Source: Cylindrospermum sp. NIES-4074 (GTDB lineage: Bacteria > Cyanobacteriota > Cyanobacteriia > Cyanobacteriales > Nostocaceae). From it: 64,000 bases of DNA. Within the stretch, counting starts at the first letter, position 1. Each line of letters starts with the position of its first letter. The stretch lies in contig AP018269.1 in the NCBI GenBank assembly GCA_003994795.1, positions 6,227,687-6,291,686 on the forward strand. The letters run 5' to 3'. Below, one piece after another: positions 45,077 to 54,472 of the stretch. The translations under genes and the position numbers were made by a program. The notes beneath the pieces were generated by a model. The model was not told the origin of the DNA and did not search any database. It was given only the letters and a program-made list of their open reading frames with translations.

Positions 45077-45697
45077 CTAAATCTTCCTGCCAGCCCGGAA
45101 AATTTCTTCAGCAGTCAAACTCAACTCTGGGAAAGTTGGCGATATTATCCAGCCATTACCCCTAAACTGACTCACCTGGTATTCACCATCAACCAATGAG
45201 TAAACCGAGATGGTTGGTTGCTTGGGATTGCCAATAAACGCCCGACCACCCAAAGCTGCATAATCTATAACCCAGTATTCAGGGATACCCATCTCTTCAT
45301 AGTCAGCCAGTTTTTTGTGATAATCATCACGCCAATTAGTGCTGACAACCTCCACTACTAGGGGAACTGATGTGGCTTGACTAATTGTTGCTACCTTCTG
45401 CCACAGAGATTCGTTGTTTAAATTATCAGGATTCAATATTAAAATATCAGGTAAGTAGGCAGAATCAACTTCCAGTGGCTTAACAAATGCCGTTTTAGGC
45501 ATAATGTAGGGTAGGTTGAGCCGGTCTACCTCTACTGATAATTTACGCACTAAAAAACCGACAATTAGCTCATGGTCTCCTACTGGTGGGTTCATTTGAA
45601 TAATTGTTCCATTGTGAAGTTCGTAGCGCATCCCCGTGTTGGGATACCAGTTGATAAAATCTTCAAAGGTAACTGGTTTTGTTAATGCTTGAACCAT
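45077..45697 (-). CDS. Uma2 family (DUF820) putative endonuclease, second copy
   Basis: A 206-aa paralogue of the gene at 38710. Shared segments include YELHNGTIIQMNPPVGDHE, LPYIMPKTAFVKP, SAYLPDILILN, VPLVVEVVSTNWRDDY and GIPEYWVIDYAALGG. The acidic D and E of a restriction-endonuclease-like fold are kept. Function unknown. Confidence 0.88.
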   Translation of the reverse strand: MVQALTKPVTFEDFINWYPNTGMRYELHNGTIIQMNPPVGDHELIVGFLVRKLSVEVDRLNLPYIMPKTAFVKPLEVDSAYLPDILILNPDNLNNESLWQKVATISQATSVPLVVEVVSTNWRDDYHKKLADYEEMGIPEYWVIDYAALGGRAFIGNPKQPTISVYSLVDGEYQVSQFRGNGWIISPTFPELSLTAEEIFRAGRKI

Positions 45698-45826
45698 AAT
45701 TCACTTTCCTGATAGTGCGATTATTTTAAAAGATTTGCTGGGGAATGAAGAACCAGATTAGTAAGTTTACGATTCAGCCGTTCGGGGAAAAATGCGATCG
45801 CCCAAAGTGATCGCACTTTCCCATAT

Positions 45827-47221
45827 TTAACTTTCCCCTCCAACCACTACATCTCGAATTCGCAGACTTGGGCCACCACAACCTACAGGTAAACCATTTT
45901 GTCCACCCTTACCACAACCGCCAGATTCATCCCAATAAAAATCATTACCAATAGCTTCAATATCTGCCAGAGTTTGGAAAACATTACCTGACAGCGTTAC
46001 ATCCCTCACAGGTTCAGCAATGCAGCCATTTTTAATCATCCATGCTTCCCCAGCGCTAAAGGTGAACATTTCCCCGTTCGTCATTCCACCTAGCCAATTC
46101 CGGGCATAAACCCCTTCTTTAATACCAGTCAATAAATCCTCAACAGGGGTATTTCCCCGTTCAATCCAGGTATTTGTCATCCGCACAATCGGCGAGAAAT
46201 GATAATTAAGACAGCGAGCATTACCTGTCGGTGATTCTGCCAATTTACCAGCGGTTTCACGGGAATGTAAACGCCCCACCAAAACCCCATCTTTAATTAA
46301 TTGGGTAGTAGTCGCAGGTGTGCCTTCATCATCATAAAAATAGCTCCCACGATGTCCTTCTGGGGCAGCACCATCAAAAATTTGTAATTCTTCTGGGCCA
46401 AAGCGTCTACCAATGGTCATAATTTCCAGCAAATCGGGATTTTCATAAGCCATATCAGCTTCCGAAAGATGCCCAAAAGCTTCATGAACAAATAAACCAG
46501 TGAGAATTGGGTCAATAACTACGGTGTAGGTATTGCCCTTGACTGATGGCAGAGATAGGGCGGCAACGGCTCTCTCGGCAGCACTTTTGACTTGGGTATC
46601 CAAAACGGTCAAATCTTCGTAAGCTTTGCGAGAACCTGTGGTTTCCCTGCCAGTTTGGACAGTTTCGCCATTTCTCGCTGTGGCAGCAAAGCGCATTTCC
46701 ATATCTACCCAAGATTGCTCAATGAGAGTGCCTTCAGAGGTAGCGAGGATGACCCTTTGGAAGCTGTCACCGTAGCGCACCGAGGTAGTTGTGATGCGGG
46801 AATCAACACTTTTGAGTAATTCAGAATAGCGATCGCACAATTCCTTCTTTTTCTGGAGGTGAATGTGGCGCGGATCGCTACCTGTAAGCGGTAGTTGGCA
46901 GATAGCTTGCACCGGGAGAATGGGGGCCAGTATAGTTTCTTCATCTCCCACCATCCGCGCAGCTGCGATCGCTTCTTCAATGCGTTCTTTAATCGTCGCC
47001 AGCTGGTTAAAACTGCTCAACCCCCACCCACCCTTATAACAAGCGCGAATATGTCCACCAATAGAAATCCCCTCGCTGAGAGTTTCCACCTTGTCACCAC
47101 GCAACAAGATATCCGTCCCTTCAGCTTCTTCCAGGCGAATCATCAGATAATCTACACGGGATGAGTAGCGGCTAATGAGGTCAGAGAGTAAATTTTGTGC
47201 ATCAGCAAGTGTAGTCGGCAT
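45827..47221 (-). CDS. tldD: TldD/PmbA family metallopeptidase (TldD-like)
   Basis: About 464 aa from ATG 47221 (MPTTLADAQNLL), the normal start; an in-frame ATG at 47266 adds 15. The zinc site is VHEAFGHLSEAD (H-E-x3-H). Typical segments are TEGTLIEQSWVD-like SEGTLIEQ, FSAGEAWMIKNG, and GGCGKGGQNGLPVGCGGPS near the C-terminus. TldD pairs with TldE/PmbA to process small peptides; the partner is not in the window. A cytosolic protein. Confidence 0.9.
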   Translation of the reverse strand: MPTTLADAQNLLSDLISRYSSRVDYLMIRLEEAEGTDILLRGDKVETLSEGISIGGHIRACYKGGWGLSSFNQLATIKERIEEAIAAARMVGDEETILAPILPVQAICQLPLTGSDPRHIHLQKKKELCDRYSELLKSVDSRITTTSVRYGDSFQRVILATSEGTLIEQSWVDMEMRFAATARNGETVQTGRETTGSRKAYEDLTVLDTQVKSAAERAVAALSLPSVKGNTYTVVIDPILTGLFVHEAFGHLSEADMAYENPDLLEIMTIGRRFGPEELQIFDGAAPEGHRGSYFYDDEGTPATTTQLIKDGVLVGRLHSRETAGKLAESPTGNARCLNYHFSPIVRMTNTWIERGNTPVEDLLTGIKEGVYARNWLGGMTNGEMFTFSAGEAWMIKNGCIAEPVRDVTLSGNVFQTLADIEAIGNDFYWDESGGCGKGGQNGLPVGCGGPSLRIRDVVVGGES

Positions 47222-47299
47222 TTCCAGCTTATAACCATGACGAACTGCATTGCATTTATTTTCCAATTATTTGGGCAATATTTACCACTCAATAATAAT

Positions 47300-47332
47300 T
47301 TATCTGTATTTATCTGTGTTTATCTGTGGTTT
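47300..47332. repeat. Tandem decamer repeat (TATCTGTGTT type)
   Basis: Three units of TATCTGTRTT between the membrane-protein gene and tldD. The reverse-complement form (ACAGATAAAC units) recurs at 49795-49834 and near 22145. Simple short tandem repeats of this type are frequent in Nostocales intergenic DNA. Confidence 0.7.
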
Positions 47333-47362
47333 AATATTCCTAAAATTAACTTATTCAAAAAT

Positions 47363-49060
47363 CTATTCTAGCGTTGAATTAACAATACATTCTGCCTTTA
47401 ACAAACTAAATTTATCAGTTTGCAAAACAGAACATTGTTTCCTTAACCTGGCTAACCCTGAAATATTCCCCTGTTTCAAACTACTTAAAGCCTCAGTAAA
47501 AGCAGGTTGAAAACTCTTCAGCCAAGTTTTCTTGATTAAATACTCAGGTTGAAAAGCAGTTCCTTCCAACAGCCAGAAACTTACTCCATACTTCTGAATT
47601 AATTTTTGTGCCGCTACCAAATCCTGACTATATTGAGCAAAAATCAACTCCGTGGTACGTTGGCGAATTTGAGAATAATAGCCAAGATGAAAAGGAAGCG
47701 CATATTCTCGACCCACTAAAATAGAACGTTGGGCAAAAGTGGGAATATTATCCGCCTCATCAGCAAGACTAGCAATTAAACTATTTTTTGGTTGCGTTTG
47801 CAGAAATTTATATATAGCTGATTCACCAGATATTCTATAATCTGTCGTTGGGAAGCGTCCTGAAAAATTAGGGTAGAGCAACAGTCCACCTATTAAAACT
47901 ACTATTAATGATATTTTCCCAAATCTGCGTTTTTGTTGATTAGCATGAAAAAGCTTATCCAACATCACAGTTAAAGTAATTCCCGCAGCGAAAGCCATAA
48001 CAATTCTGAAAGTATGGACTGTATACCGAGTAGGGAAAAACAGCTTAAGTAGTAAAACATGAGCAGCAAAATACAAAGTCGATGATACTATGATAATTTG
48101 CCGCAAGAGTGTGATTTTACTCTTGACAAAACTAACTAAAGGAAAGCGAGATTGATAACGTAATATCAGGGGAAAAAACAACCCCAGCCAAATGAAAGGA
48201 GGCATTAACGGTGGTAGAATGCCACTATGTTGTCCAATTAACCAAAACCTCCAAGGATTTGTGTCAAAAAAAGGATGTCTTCCTTCTGTCCAAAGTTCTG
48301 GCATTTTCCAGGCTTGAGTTGCTGTAATCACTGGGCCGAATTTAGAAGAAGCTAAGGCATAAGGCAACATCACTAAGAATCCTAAACCCAAAAAACCCGC
48401 AAGCAAAAAATAATTATTTCGCAACCGTAGGCACAAAATCCCTAGAGAAATTAATAATAGTGGCGGATAAATAAATCCTTGCAACACAATTGTTAGGCAA
48501 GTAATTAGCCAAGATTCCTTGACGAGATGGTAAAAAAATGCTAATAATAAAGGATATATAAAAGCTCTGGGAGTGGCAGAAATCAAGTCATCTTTAAACC
48601 AGAGACTTTGATTGAGTAATAAAGTAGTGATAAATCCAGCGAATGGTACTGGAAAGAATTCGAGGCACAGCCAAAAACAGTAAATAGTAACAATTACGCC
48701 CAAAAAGATAGGCAATATTTTACTTAGCAGAAGTGGATGAATGTTAAAACTAGCCATTAGTTTATAAATGGCAGCATATCCAAGCGGGGTAATAGATTTA
48801 AAGTAATCAGCAATTAAATCATGGGGTAGTAATTCTGCATCAATAAATTGCTGCATCCAAAATACATATTCTCGTGCATCATCCTGAGCAGCATATTCAC
48901 CGCTAAAGGCTCTTTGTAGTCCTAGAATTCCATAAAATATGGCAAACACCAGGCTGAGACTTAACCAAAATATAACCGATGCACAGGTGCGTTTATCATC
49001 AATAGGAGATATTTGATTAATTGGCTCGGTTAAAAGTTTATCTAGATGAGAAAATAACAT
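47363..49060 (-). CDS. Multi-spanning membrane protein, GT-C-like topology, function unknown
   Basis: About 565 aa from ATG 49060 (an ATG at 49081 adds 7). Around 10-12 hydrophobic helices fill residues 30-400, e.g. FWLSLSLVFAIFYGILGL and ILPIFLGVIVTIYCFWLCL. An early loop has QDDAREYVFWMQQF, whose acidic pair resembles GT-C glycosyltransferase first-loop residues. The last 150 residues are soluble and include LLEGTAFQPEYLIKK. This layout suggests a lipid-linked sugar transferase or similar, but no family is recognised firmly. Confidence 0.65.
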   Translation of the reverse strand: MLFSHLDKLLTEPINQISPIDDKRTCASVIFWLSLSLVFAIFYGILGLQRAFSGEYAAQDDAREYVFWMQQFIDAELLPHDLIADYFKSITPLGYAAIYKLMASFNIHPLLLSKILPIFLGVIVTIYCFWLCLEFFPVPFAGFITTLLLNQSLWFKDDLISATPRAFIYPLLLAFFYHLVKESWLITCLTIVLQGFIYPPLLLISLGILCLRLRNNYFLLAGFLGLGFLVMLPYALASSKFGPVITATQAWKMPELWTEGRHPFFDTNPWRFWLIGQHSGILPPLMPPFIWLGLFFPLILRYQSRFPLVSFVKSKITLLRQIIIVSSTLYFAAHVLLLKLFFPTRYTVHTFRIVMAFAAGITLTVMLDKLFHANQQKRRFGKISLIVVLIGGLLLYPNFSGRFPTTDYRISGESAIYKFLQTQPKNSLIASLADEADNIPTFAQRSILVGREYALPFHLGYYSQIRQRTTELIFAQYSQDLVAAQKLIQKYGVSFWLLEGTAFQPEYLIKKTWLKSFQPAFTEALSSLKQGNISGLARLRKQCSVLQTDKFSLLKAECIVNSTLE

Positions 49061-49344
49061 TATTATCCAGATGGTGTGCAATCACTTTCTAGATTATTCT
49101 ATAAAAGCATCTGTTTTAAATTAGATTTAGATGTAGCATTTATATTTTTTTGTTTATTTTGTAAATATGGCGTTAGTTTTGGTTAAATGTGGTTAGATAT
49201 TTATTGATAGAGTATTTTGACCTGTTATTTAACAGCCTTTCTTGAATTTGTGACAAATTAATATTAAGTTTTAGTCAAGGACAGGCGAGACGCCTATCCT
49301 ACGGGATAATTTCTTTTTTATGTATAAACGGGGAGAATAAACAG

Positions 49345-49761
49345 CTATTCAAAAACGTATTTTTCAGCTACTTTCCAATAGCGCGAAAAGCGCTTTAAGT
49401 CAATATAGCCGTCATACTCAAAAAATGGCTCTACTTCTAGCACTTCCACGGCTAAGGATTTCTCTATTTTTTGGCAAATATCTTCAAAGCGGGGGCTGGG
49501 GCTGTCTGCTGTGACAACTAAGTTGGCTTGATGTTCTTGAGCAAATGCGAGTATTTCTTGCGCTACATCGCCACGGTGGATAACAACGGGTAATTCTAGT
49601 AAGCATTCATAAATAAAGGTGATGCGTTTGAGGCTTAGTTGCCATTCTTCTATTAAGGCATCATCCCAAACCCAAATGGCTGGGGCATCAGGATATTCTA
49701 GGAATGCTGGGTTTTGGGGACTTAGGCAGTCTCCATGTACCCAAATGATTGGTTTATTCAT
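49345..49761 (-). CDS. Stand-alone photolyase alpha/beta (antenna) domain
   Basis: A 138-aa protein equal to the N-terminal domain of DNA photolyase/cryptochrome, without the FAD part. Key parts are WVHGDCLSPQNPAFLEYPDAPAIWVWDD-type sequence at residues 7-34, LSLKRITFIYECLLEL, VVIHRGDVAQEILAFA and LVVTADSPSPRFEDIC. The missing FAD-binding half is the separate gene 169 bp upstream on the same strand. The pair could assemble into one photolyase. The domain might bind an antenna cofactor. Confidence 0.85.
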   Translation of the reverse strand: MNKPIIWVHGDCLSPQNPAFLEYPDAPAIWVWDDALIEEWQLSLKRITFIYECLLELPVVIHRGDVAQEILAFAQEHQANLVVTADSPSPRFEDICQKIEKSLAVEVLEVEPFFEYDGYIDLKRFSRYWKVAEKYVFE

Positions 49762-49794
49762 GAGATTTTGGATTTGAGATTTTTAAGAAAATTA

Positions 49795-49834
49795 AACCAC
49801 AGGTGAACACAGATAAACACAGATAAATACAGAT
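49795..49834. repeat. Tandem ACAGATAAAC-type repeat
   Basis: Four decamer units starting AACCACAGGTG and continuing as ACACAGATAA copies, in the gap between the two photolyase-half genes. Reverse complement of the 47300 repeat. Confidence 0.7.
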
Positions 49835-49930
49835 GATTTGTTGGTGTACGTCTTGATTTTCCTACTTTGCAATTTCATCAGGTTATCAATTTTAAATCCA
49901 ACATCTAAAGTTGAATGTTTTTAGCTTTCT

Positions 49931-50767
49931 TTATCGGCGCTTTTTGCCGTGTTGCCAATTTTGACTATTTGGTGGTTTGGTAAATTCTCCTTGGGGGAAA
50001 AGGCGCTGTTCTATTTGTTCATAGCTGCCTTCAAAGTCGCAATGACCATAGAGGGGACATTGGCGACAATAAACGCCTTTGGTGTAGCGTTCTAGGTTTT
50101 CGCGGTTGAAAAAATAAGGTTTGTGGCTAAAGGTGCTGGCAACCCACTGCCATGACATATTATTACTGGCTGGGTCGCCGTCGAGTAGATGTTGCAGAAA
50201 CCATTTGGCGCCGGCTTGCCAACGTATGCGCCGCCAATGGACTATGTAAGCTGCTAGCCACATCCGGCTGTGGTTGTGGAGGTAGCCAGTTTTTTGGAGG
50301 TCATGGCTGAAGTTGTCGATGCAAACTCGTCCTGTGGTGCCTTGTGTGATGTCTTGGGGTAAGTCTGCGGCGTAGGAGTTGGCTGTATAACCAGTTTTGT
50401 ATTCTTCTTGGTCTTGCCAAATGCGATCGCCTAATTTGAAATATAATCTTTGCCAGTAGTCTCGCCATCCCAATTCATTAATTAATTTGGTGGCGTCGTC
50501 TGGGTGCTTTACATGGTCAAGCACATAGTCCCGAATTTCTCGCAAGCTTAAAACACCATAGCGGATATAAGGCGAAAGTCGCGTTACTGCACCTGTTAAA
50601 AAGTTGCGTGTTTTTGCATAGGCGGCTGGATCGATTTTTTGCAGTGCTGTTTTTGCGGCTTGGCGTCCTCCAATGGTGTCGCTGATGTCGTCGCTTTCTG
50701 CCGCATTGGGAAATTGTTCCCGGAGGTAGGCTACTAATTCTTCGCGGCTAGCAAAATCACGTAACAT
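49931..50767 (-). CDS. Photolyase/cryptochrome FAD-binding domain protein with four cysteines
   Basis: A 278-aa protein containing only the FAD-binding helical domain of the photolyase superfamily: RLSPYIRYGVLSLREI, LGWRDYWQRLYF, GYLHNHSRMWLAAYIVHW, LDGDPASNNMSWQWVAST and FNRENLERY. The antenna domain is encoded by the following gene. It has exactly four cysteines: C149, then C234, C237 and C243 in YCRQCPLYGHC. The spacing (one distant Cys plus a C-x2-C-x5-C cluster) resembles the [4Fe-4S] ligands of iron-sulfur bacterial photolyases (FeS-BCP). The iron-sulfur site is inference; the domain call is firm. Confidence 0.87.
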   Translation of the reverse strand: MLRDFASREELVAYLREQFPNAAESDDISDTIGGRQAAKTALQKIDPAAYAKTRNFLTGAVTRLSPYIRYGVLSLREIRDYVLDHVKHPDDATKLINELGWRDYWQRLYFKLGDRIWQDQEEYKTGYTANSYAADLPQDITQGTTGRVCIDNFSHDLQKTGYLHNHSRMWLAAYIVHWRRIRWQAGAKWFLQHLLDGDPASNNMSWQWVASTFSHKPYFFNRENLERYTKGVYCRQCPLYGHCDFEGSYEQIEQRLFPQGEFTKPPNSQNWQHGKKRR

Positions 50768-51022
50768 AATTTTATTAACTGATTTTTGAGAATAGTTTTA
50801 CAGATTCTTATGGCAATATAGCAATTTTATCTTATTTGTGAAAATTATTTTTTTAAACTTATTGCAGAAATCAGAAAAGGAAAAAGGAAAGAATGATTTT
50901 CCTTTTCCCCTTTAAGTCTTGCTAAAAAAAAGTGCAAAATTCACTTTTGCCAGAAACAATGCAAAATACAAGTCTCTTTACTTCCACTCCTTACTCCTCA
51001 CTCCTCACTCAGCACTCAGCAC

Positions 51023-52273
51023 TCAGCACTTTCTCGATGCTTCAACTAACTGATACAGCCTGTGTTCAAATTTTTGCATACAAGCTGACCAATCAAATTC
51101 TAGAATGGAAGGACGAGCGCGGTGACTTAATTCTGCCTTGAGGTGGGGATTTTCGAGAATGGCAATTACCTTTTGGGCAAAATCTTTTGGGTTGTTGGGT
51201 TCAGCTAAAAAGCCATTGAGACCAGGAGATACTTGCTCGGCTGTGGAGGGTGCAACTACTGCAACTACAGGAGTTCCAGAAGCTAATGCTTCATTATTTG
51301 TAGTACAGAAATTTTCGGTGACAGAGGGATTTACAAATACGTCTGCCCTAGCGAACCAACCTAAAAGTTCTGTACCGTGCGACTCACCCCAAATGGTAAT
51401 TCCAGATTTAAATTTTTGGGCACGCCGACGGATTTCTTTATCTAAAGGCCCACTACCAACAATAACTAAATGCACATCAGGAATTTTAGCAGCAATTAGT
51501 GGATAAGCGTCTAAAAGTTGGTTGACATTCTTTTCCGCAGTCACACGTCCGACAAAAAGAATAGTCGGTCGGTGGTCGTCGGGAATGGGGTCATAGCAAA
51601 TATTTCGGGGGTGAAATCTTTCGCAATCAATTCCTTGATAAGGTAGGTATTCACTGCGTTGACATTTCAACTTCTTGTATTTAGCTTGCTGTTCTAGAGA
51701 AGAAAAGAAAGTGACATCATAAGCTTCACTGAATTGCTTGATGAAGATAGGCAAAATCAGCAACAGCAAATTGAACAAGTAATTGCCTAAATAATAGCGA
51801 ATATAGGCAACGATATCGGTATGGAAAACCGAGACTACCGGGATGCCTGTACGCTTGCGAAAATCACTTCCTACAGGGCGACCATAGCCTTGTAAGAAAA
51901 GTGAATAAAAGCCTCTCATTGCTCCTGCTTCTTCCACTAGCACTATGTCAGGCTGAAACTTCGATAACAACTCGGTATCGTTCCAGTAACGATAGTGTAA
52001 AGGTTCAGGTAGGGACTTATAAAGTAGTAGAGGTTGTGAAGGATAAGCGTAGGAAGAGAAGTTAGGGAAAGCTTGAGCTTCTGCTAATCCTAACACGGGG
52101 CGCTCACATATATCTTTGGGGTATTTGTCGTTAATTTCTGGATGGATGAGAAAAACTTCATGACCCTGTTGTAGTAACCAGCGAACCCGTTGGTGTACTG
52201 CGACTCCTACTCCTGATAAAAAGGGAGCATACACACCTGTAATAATTGCAATGCGAAGAGTTTGCTTTGTCAT
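51023..52273 (-). CDS. hglT: GT4 glycosyltransferase, HglT-like
   Basis: A 416-aa family 4 (SqdX-like) glycosyltransferase. The N-terminal half has RIAIITGVYAPFLSGVGVAV and LSKFQPDIVLVEEAGAM; the C-terminal half has ILFVGRVTAEKNVNQLLDAY, LVIVGSGPLDKEI and the E-x7-E nucleotide-sugar motif in PSVTENFCTTNNEALASG. In Anabaena 7120, HglT (all5341) glucosylates the heterocyst glycolipid aglycone and lies in the same gene neighbourhood. The symbol rests on family plus position, not on an alignment. A heptamer-rich tract (ACTCAGC units) runs into its 3' end. Confidence 0.75.
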   Translation of the reverse strand: MTKQTLRIAIITGVYAPFLSGVGVAVHQRVRWLLQQGHEVFLIHPEINDKYPKDICERPVLGLAEAQAFPNFSSYAYPSQPLLLYKSLPEPLHYRYWNDTELLSKFQPDIVLVEEAGAMRGFYSLFLQGYGRPVGSDFRKRTGIPVVSVFHTDIVAYIRYYLGNYLFNLLLLILPIFIKQFSEAYDVTFFSSLEQQAKYKKLKCQRSEYLPYQGIDCERFHPRNICYDPIPDDHRPTILFVGRVTAEKNVNQLLDAYPLIAAKIPDVHLVIVGSGPLDKEIRRRAQKFKSGITIWGESHGTELLGWFARADVFVNPSVTENFCTTNNEALASGTPVVAVVAPSTAEQVSPGLNGFLAEPNNPKDFAQKVIAILENPHLKAELSHRARPSILEFDWSACMQKFEHRLYQLVEASRKC

Positions 52274-52523
52274 AATTAAAGCGGAGATTTCATGAAAATG
52301 CTGGTTGTGGATTTAGGACTTACGCAGCGATATTTCATGAAAATGCTGATTGCGAACATAATAATCTAGTAACTTTGATTATTTTTCGCCATCATTATAC
52401 AATTACTCAGCAGGACTTACGCATTGACAAATTGGCTTAATTTTTGCAGAGGAGAGCAGTATTGAGGATGGGAAACGCTTGTGATGAAAGTATCCCATCA
52501 CTTACCATTAGGTATCTTCTAAT

Positions 52524-53783
52524 TTATAGAGAAACTCTTGGATCAATAGGTTGATCTAACCATTGGTAAGGACGGTATTCAACGAGGCGGACATTCCACG
52601 GGCCTTTGACTCGATAGGTAAGTCCACGCCATTTAACTGTTGATGTCCAGATAGTAGATAGCATGATTACCCCATAAACCCATTGCGTTAGGGGGATGGC
52701 CAGCAACATTTTCAGGATGACAATGGGTGATAATTTAGCAGTTGCCTGATCTTGAAACAAAATTACTCGCTTTACCGCTAATTCCATCAGCAGCATCAGC
52801 AAAAGTAATCCTATGGTGTAGACGCTATAACAACCAAATAATAAACCCGCAGTATACCATTGTCCCTCTAACAATGACTCTAAAATTAAGACTACAACTA
52901 GGGTGGGAAACAGAATACTAGAAACAGCTTCGCTAACTAAAGCTAACCAACGCGGGTGATAAAGTCGAGAACAGAGAATTAAGCGCTTAAGATTGTCTAG
53001 TAAGCTGAGTAAATCACTTTCTTCCCGATTTACCATCATCAACGAAGGTACTAATTTCACCTGCAAACCTTGTTTTTTGAGGACATTGTGAATCATCATG
53101 TCTTCACTGAAAGACTGTCCCCATTTTTCTAGAAGTCCTGTTTGGTGAATTACTTCTGTTTTCATCGCTAAAGTTCCACCCCAAGGAACTTGAAAGATGA
53201 GCATTTGCACCACGGTAGATACATTACCTGCGTAACGCACTAGAGAACCCCAATAGTTGCCGGTGGGTAAATACCAACGGTTGCCGGTTGTCGCCCCCAC
53301 TTTAGCATCGTTGAGGGGGGTAACTAATTCTCGCAACCAATTGGGATGAACTTTGATATCAGAATCGACTAAAGCCACCACCTTGTAAGAATCGTCCAAG
53401 TCTGAGATAGCTTGTATCAGGGAACTGCATTTGAGGCTACAATTGTGGCGGACGGTTCTCAAAGGGCTAATTTGGACGTTAGTGGCTCTTAGTTCTGCGA
53501 TCGCTTCCGTAGCAATTTTCAGAGCCGGATCTTCTTGACTGTCAAGGATCACCTTTAAATCATAGTGCGGATAATTTTGCTGCAATAGCGATCGTAAGCA
53601 ATTGGGCAAAAATGGATCAGCCCCCCGCAGACAGAGAATCACCGCAGTTTTAGGCAATTCCTCATCTGGTATTAAACTTTTTTTGCGTGGGCGCAGATAC
53701 CATAAAAAAACCAGCGTAAAACACACCTGAATCACCAGCCAACTGAGCAAAGACTTAGACAGAAATATCATTAAATCTTGCAT
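52524..53783 (-). CDS. GT2 membrane glycosyltransferase
   Basis: A 419-aa family 2 glycosyltransferase with an N-terminal anchor (LLSWLVIQVCFTLVFLWYL) and three C-terminal helices (residues about 285-390). The catalytic part has VILCLRGADPFLPNCLRSLL, VVALVDSDIKVHPNWL (D-x-D-like) and QSFSEDMMIHNVLKKQGL. It resembles ceramide glucosyltransferase or HpnI-like enzymes that act on membrane lipids. It lies upstream of the HglT-like gene in the same direction with a 250-bp gap, so it may act in glycolipid or envelope synthesis. The substrate is not known. Confidence 0.82.
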   Translation of the reverse strand: MQDLMIFLSKSLLSWLVIQVCFTLVFLWYLRPRKKSLIPDEELPKTAVILCLRGADPFLPNCLRSLLQQNYPHYDLKVILDSQEDPALKIATEAIAELRATNVQISPLRTVRHNCSLKCSSLIQAISDLDDSYKVVALVDSDIKVHPNWLRELVTPLNDAKVGATTGNRWYLPTGNYWGSLVRYAGNVSTVVQMLIFQVPWGGTLAMKTEVIHQTGLLEKWGQSFSEDMMIHNVLKKQGLQVKLVPSLMMVNREESDLLSLLDNLKRLILCSRLYHPRWLALVSEAVSSILFPTLVVVLILESLLEGQWYTAGLLFGCYSVYTIGLLLLMLLMELAVKRVILFQDQATAKLSPIVILKMLLAIPLTQWVYGVIMLSTIWTSTVKWRGLTYRVKGPWNVRLVEYRPYQWLDQPIDPRVSL

Positions 53784-53813
53784 TAAATCTATACTCTCCG
53801 GCAGAATATCAGC

Positions 53814-53867
53814 ATTGGGAATTGGGAATTGAGGATTAAGGATTAGGGATTAGGGATTAGGGATTAG
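53814..53867. repeat. Tandem heptamer repeat (GGGATTA type)
   Basis: Units of GGGAATT and GGGATTA repeated about seven times. The reverse-complement form (AATCCTCT units) occurs at 53955-53985. A short tandem repeat typical of filamentous cyanobacteria, located between the GT2 and DUF2141 genes. Confidence 0.75.
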
Positions 53868-54004
53868 AGAAGATAATTACCATTACCAATTACCAATCAG
53901 GATTTAAGGATGAAAGGATGATGAGGATTAATATTCATCATTCTCAAATAAATCCTGTTAATCCTCTAATCCTCTAATCCTGATCCCCAATCCCCATATC
54001 TCTC

Positions 54005-54472
54005 TTAGGGATCAAGAGAATATTTCATGTCTATATTAATGCTAGTGTTTTTCTTCATTGCAAAACTAGCATTACGGAACTTGGGCGTACCAGTTGTAAT
54101 AGATACAGTAGGATTTTTGGAAATCCCAAACCCTTCTGTAGGAACGCCAAAAAAGTCCTTGTTGAGTTTGCGATCGCCGTTCTGGTCATCAACGACTGCA
54201 ACAGCATAAGTACCAGGTTTCAAGCCAGAAAACGCTTTCTTGAGAGTAGTTCCTGTAATCTTAGTGCAGCCACTTTTGATTTCACTATTATTACTCATAG
54301 GAAACCCTTTTTCTGAAGCGTAAACTCGCAAACAGATTTCACCTTTTTGGTGACGGATGCCATTGACTACAACAGTCAAGGTTGATGTAGGTTCTGCTTG
54401 CACTGCACTGGAACAACCAACGCTAAATAAGGTAGCAAGTAGTAAATAGCTGAGGTGAGATATCTTCACCAT
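54005..54472 (-). CDS. Secreted DUF2141 protein
   Basis: A 155-aa exported protein. The signal peptide ends near SAVQAEP and has a cysteine (FSVGCSS) that may serve as a lipobox, so it could be a lipoprotein. The DUF2141 domain follows: LTVVVNGIRHQKGEICLRVY, GTYAVAVVDDQNGDRKLNKDFFGVPTEGFG is its central block (residues about 90-119), and FRNASFAMK. Found near glycolipid and envelope genes in several bacteria; the role is unknown. Confidence 0.82.
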   Translation of the reverse strand: MVKISHLSYLLLATLFSVGCSSAVQAEPTSTLTVVVNGIRHQKGEICLRVYASEKGFPMSNNSEIKSGCTKITGTTLKKAFSGLKPGTYAVAVVDDQNGDRKLNKDFFGVPTEGFGISKNPTVSITTGTPKFRNASFAMKKNTSINIDMKYSLDP

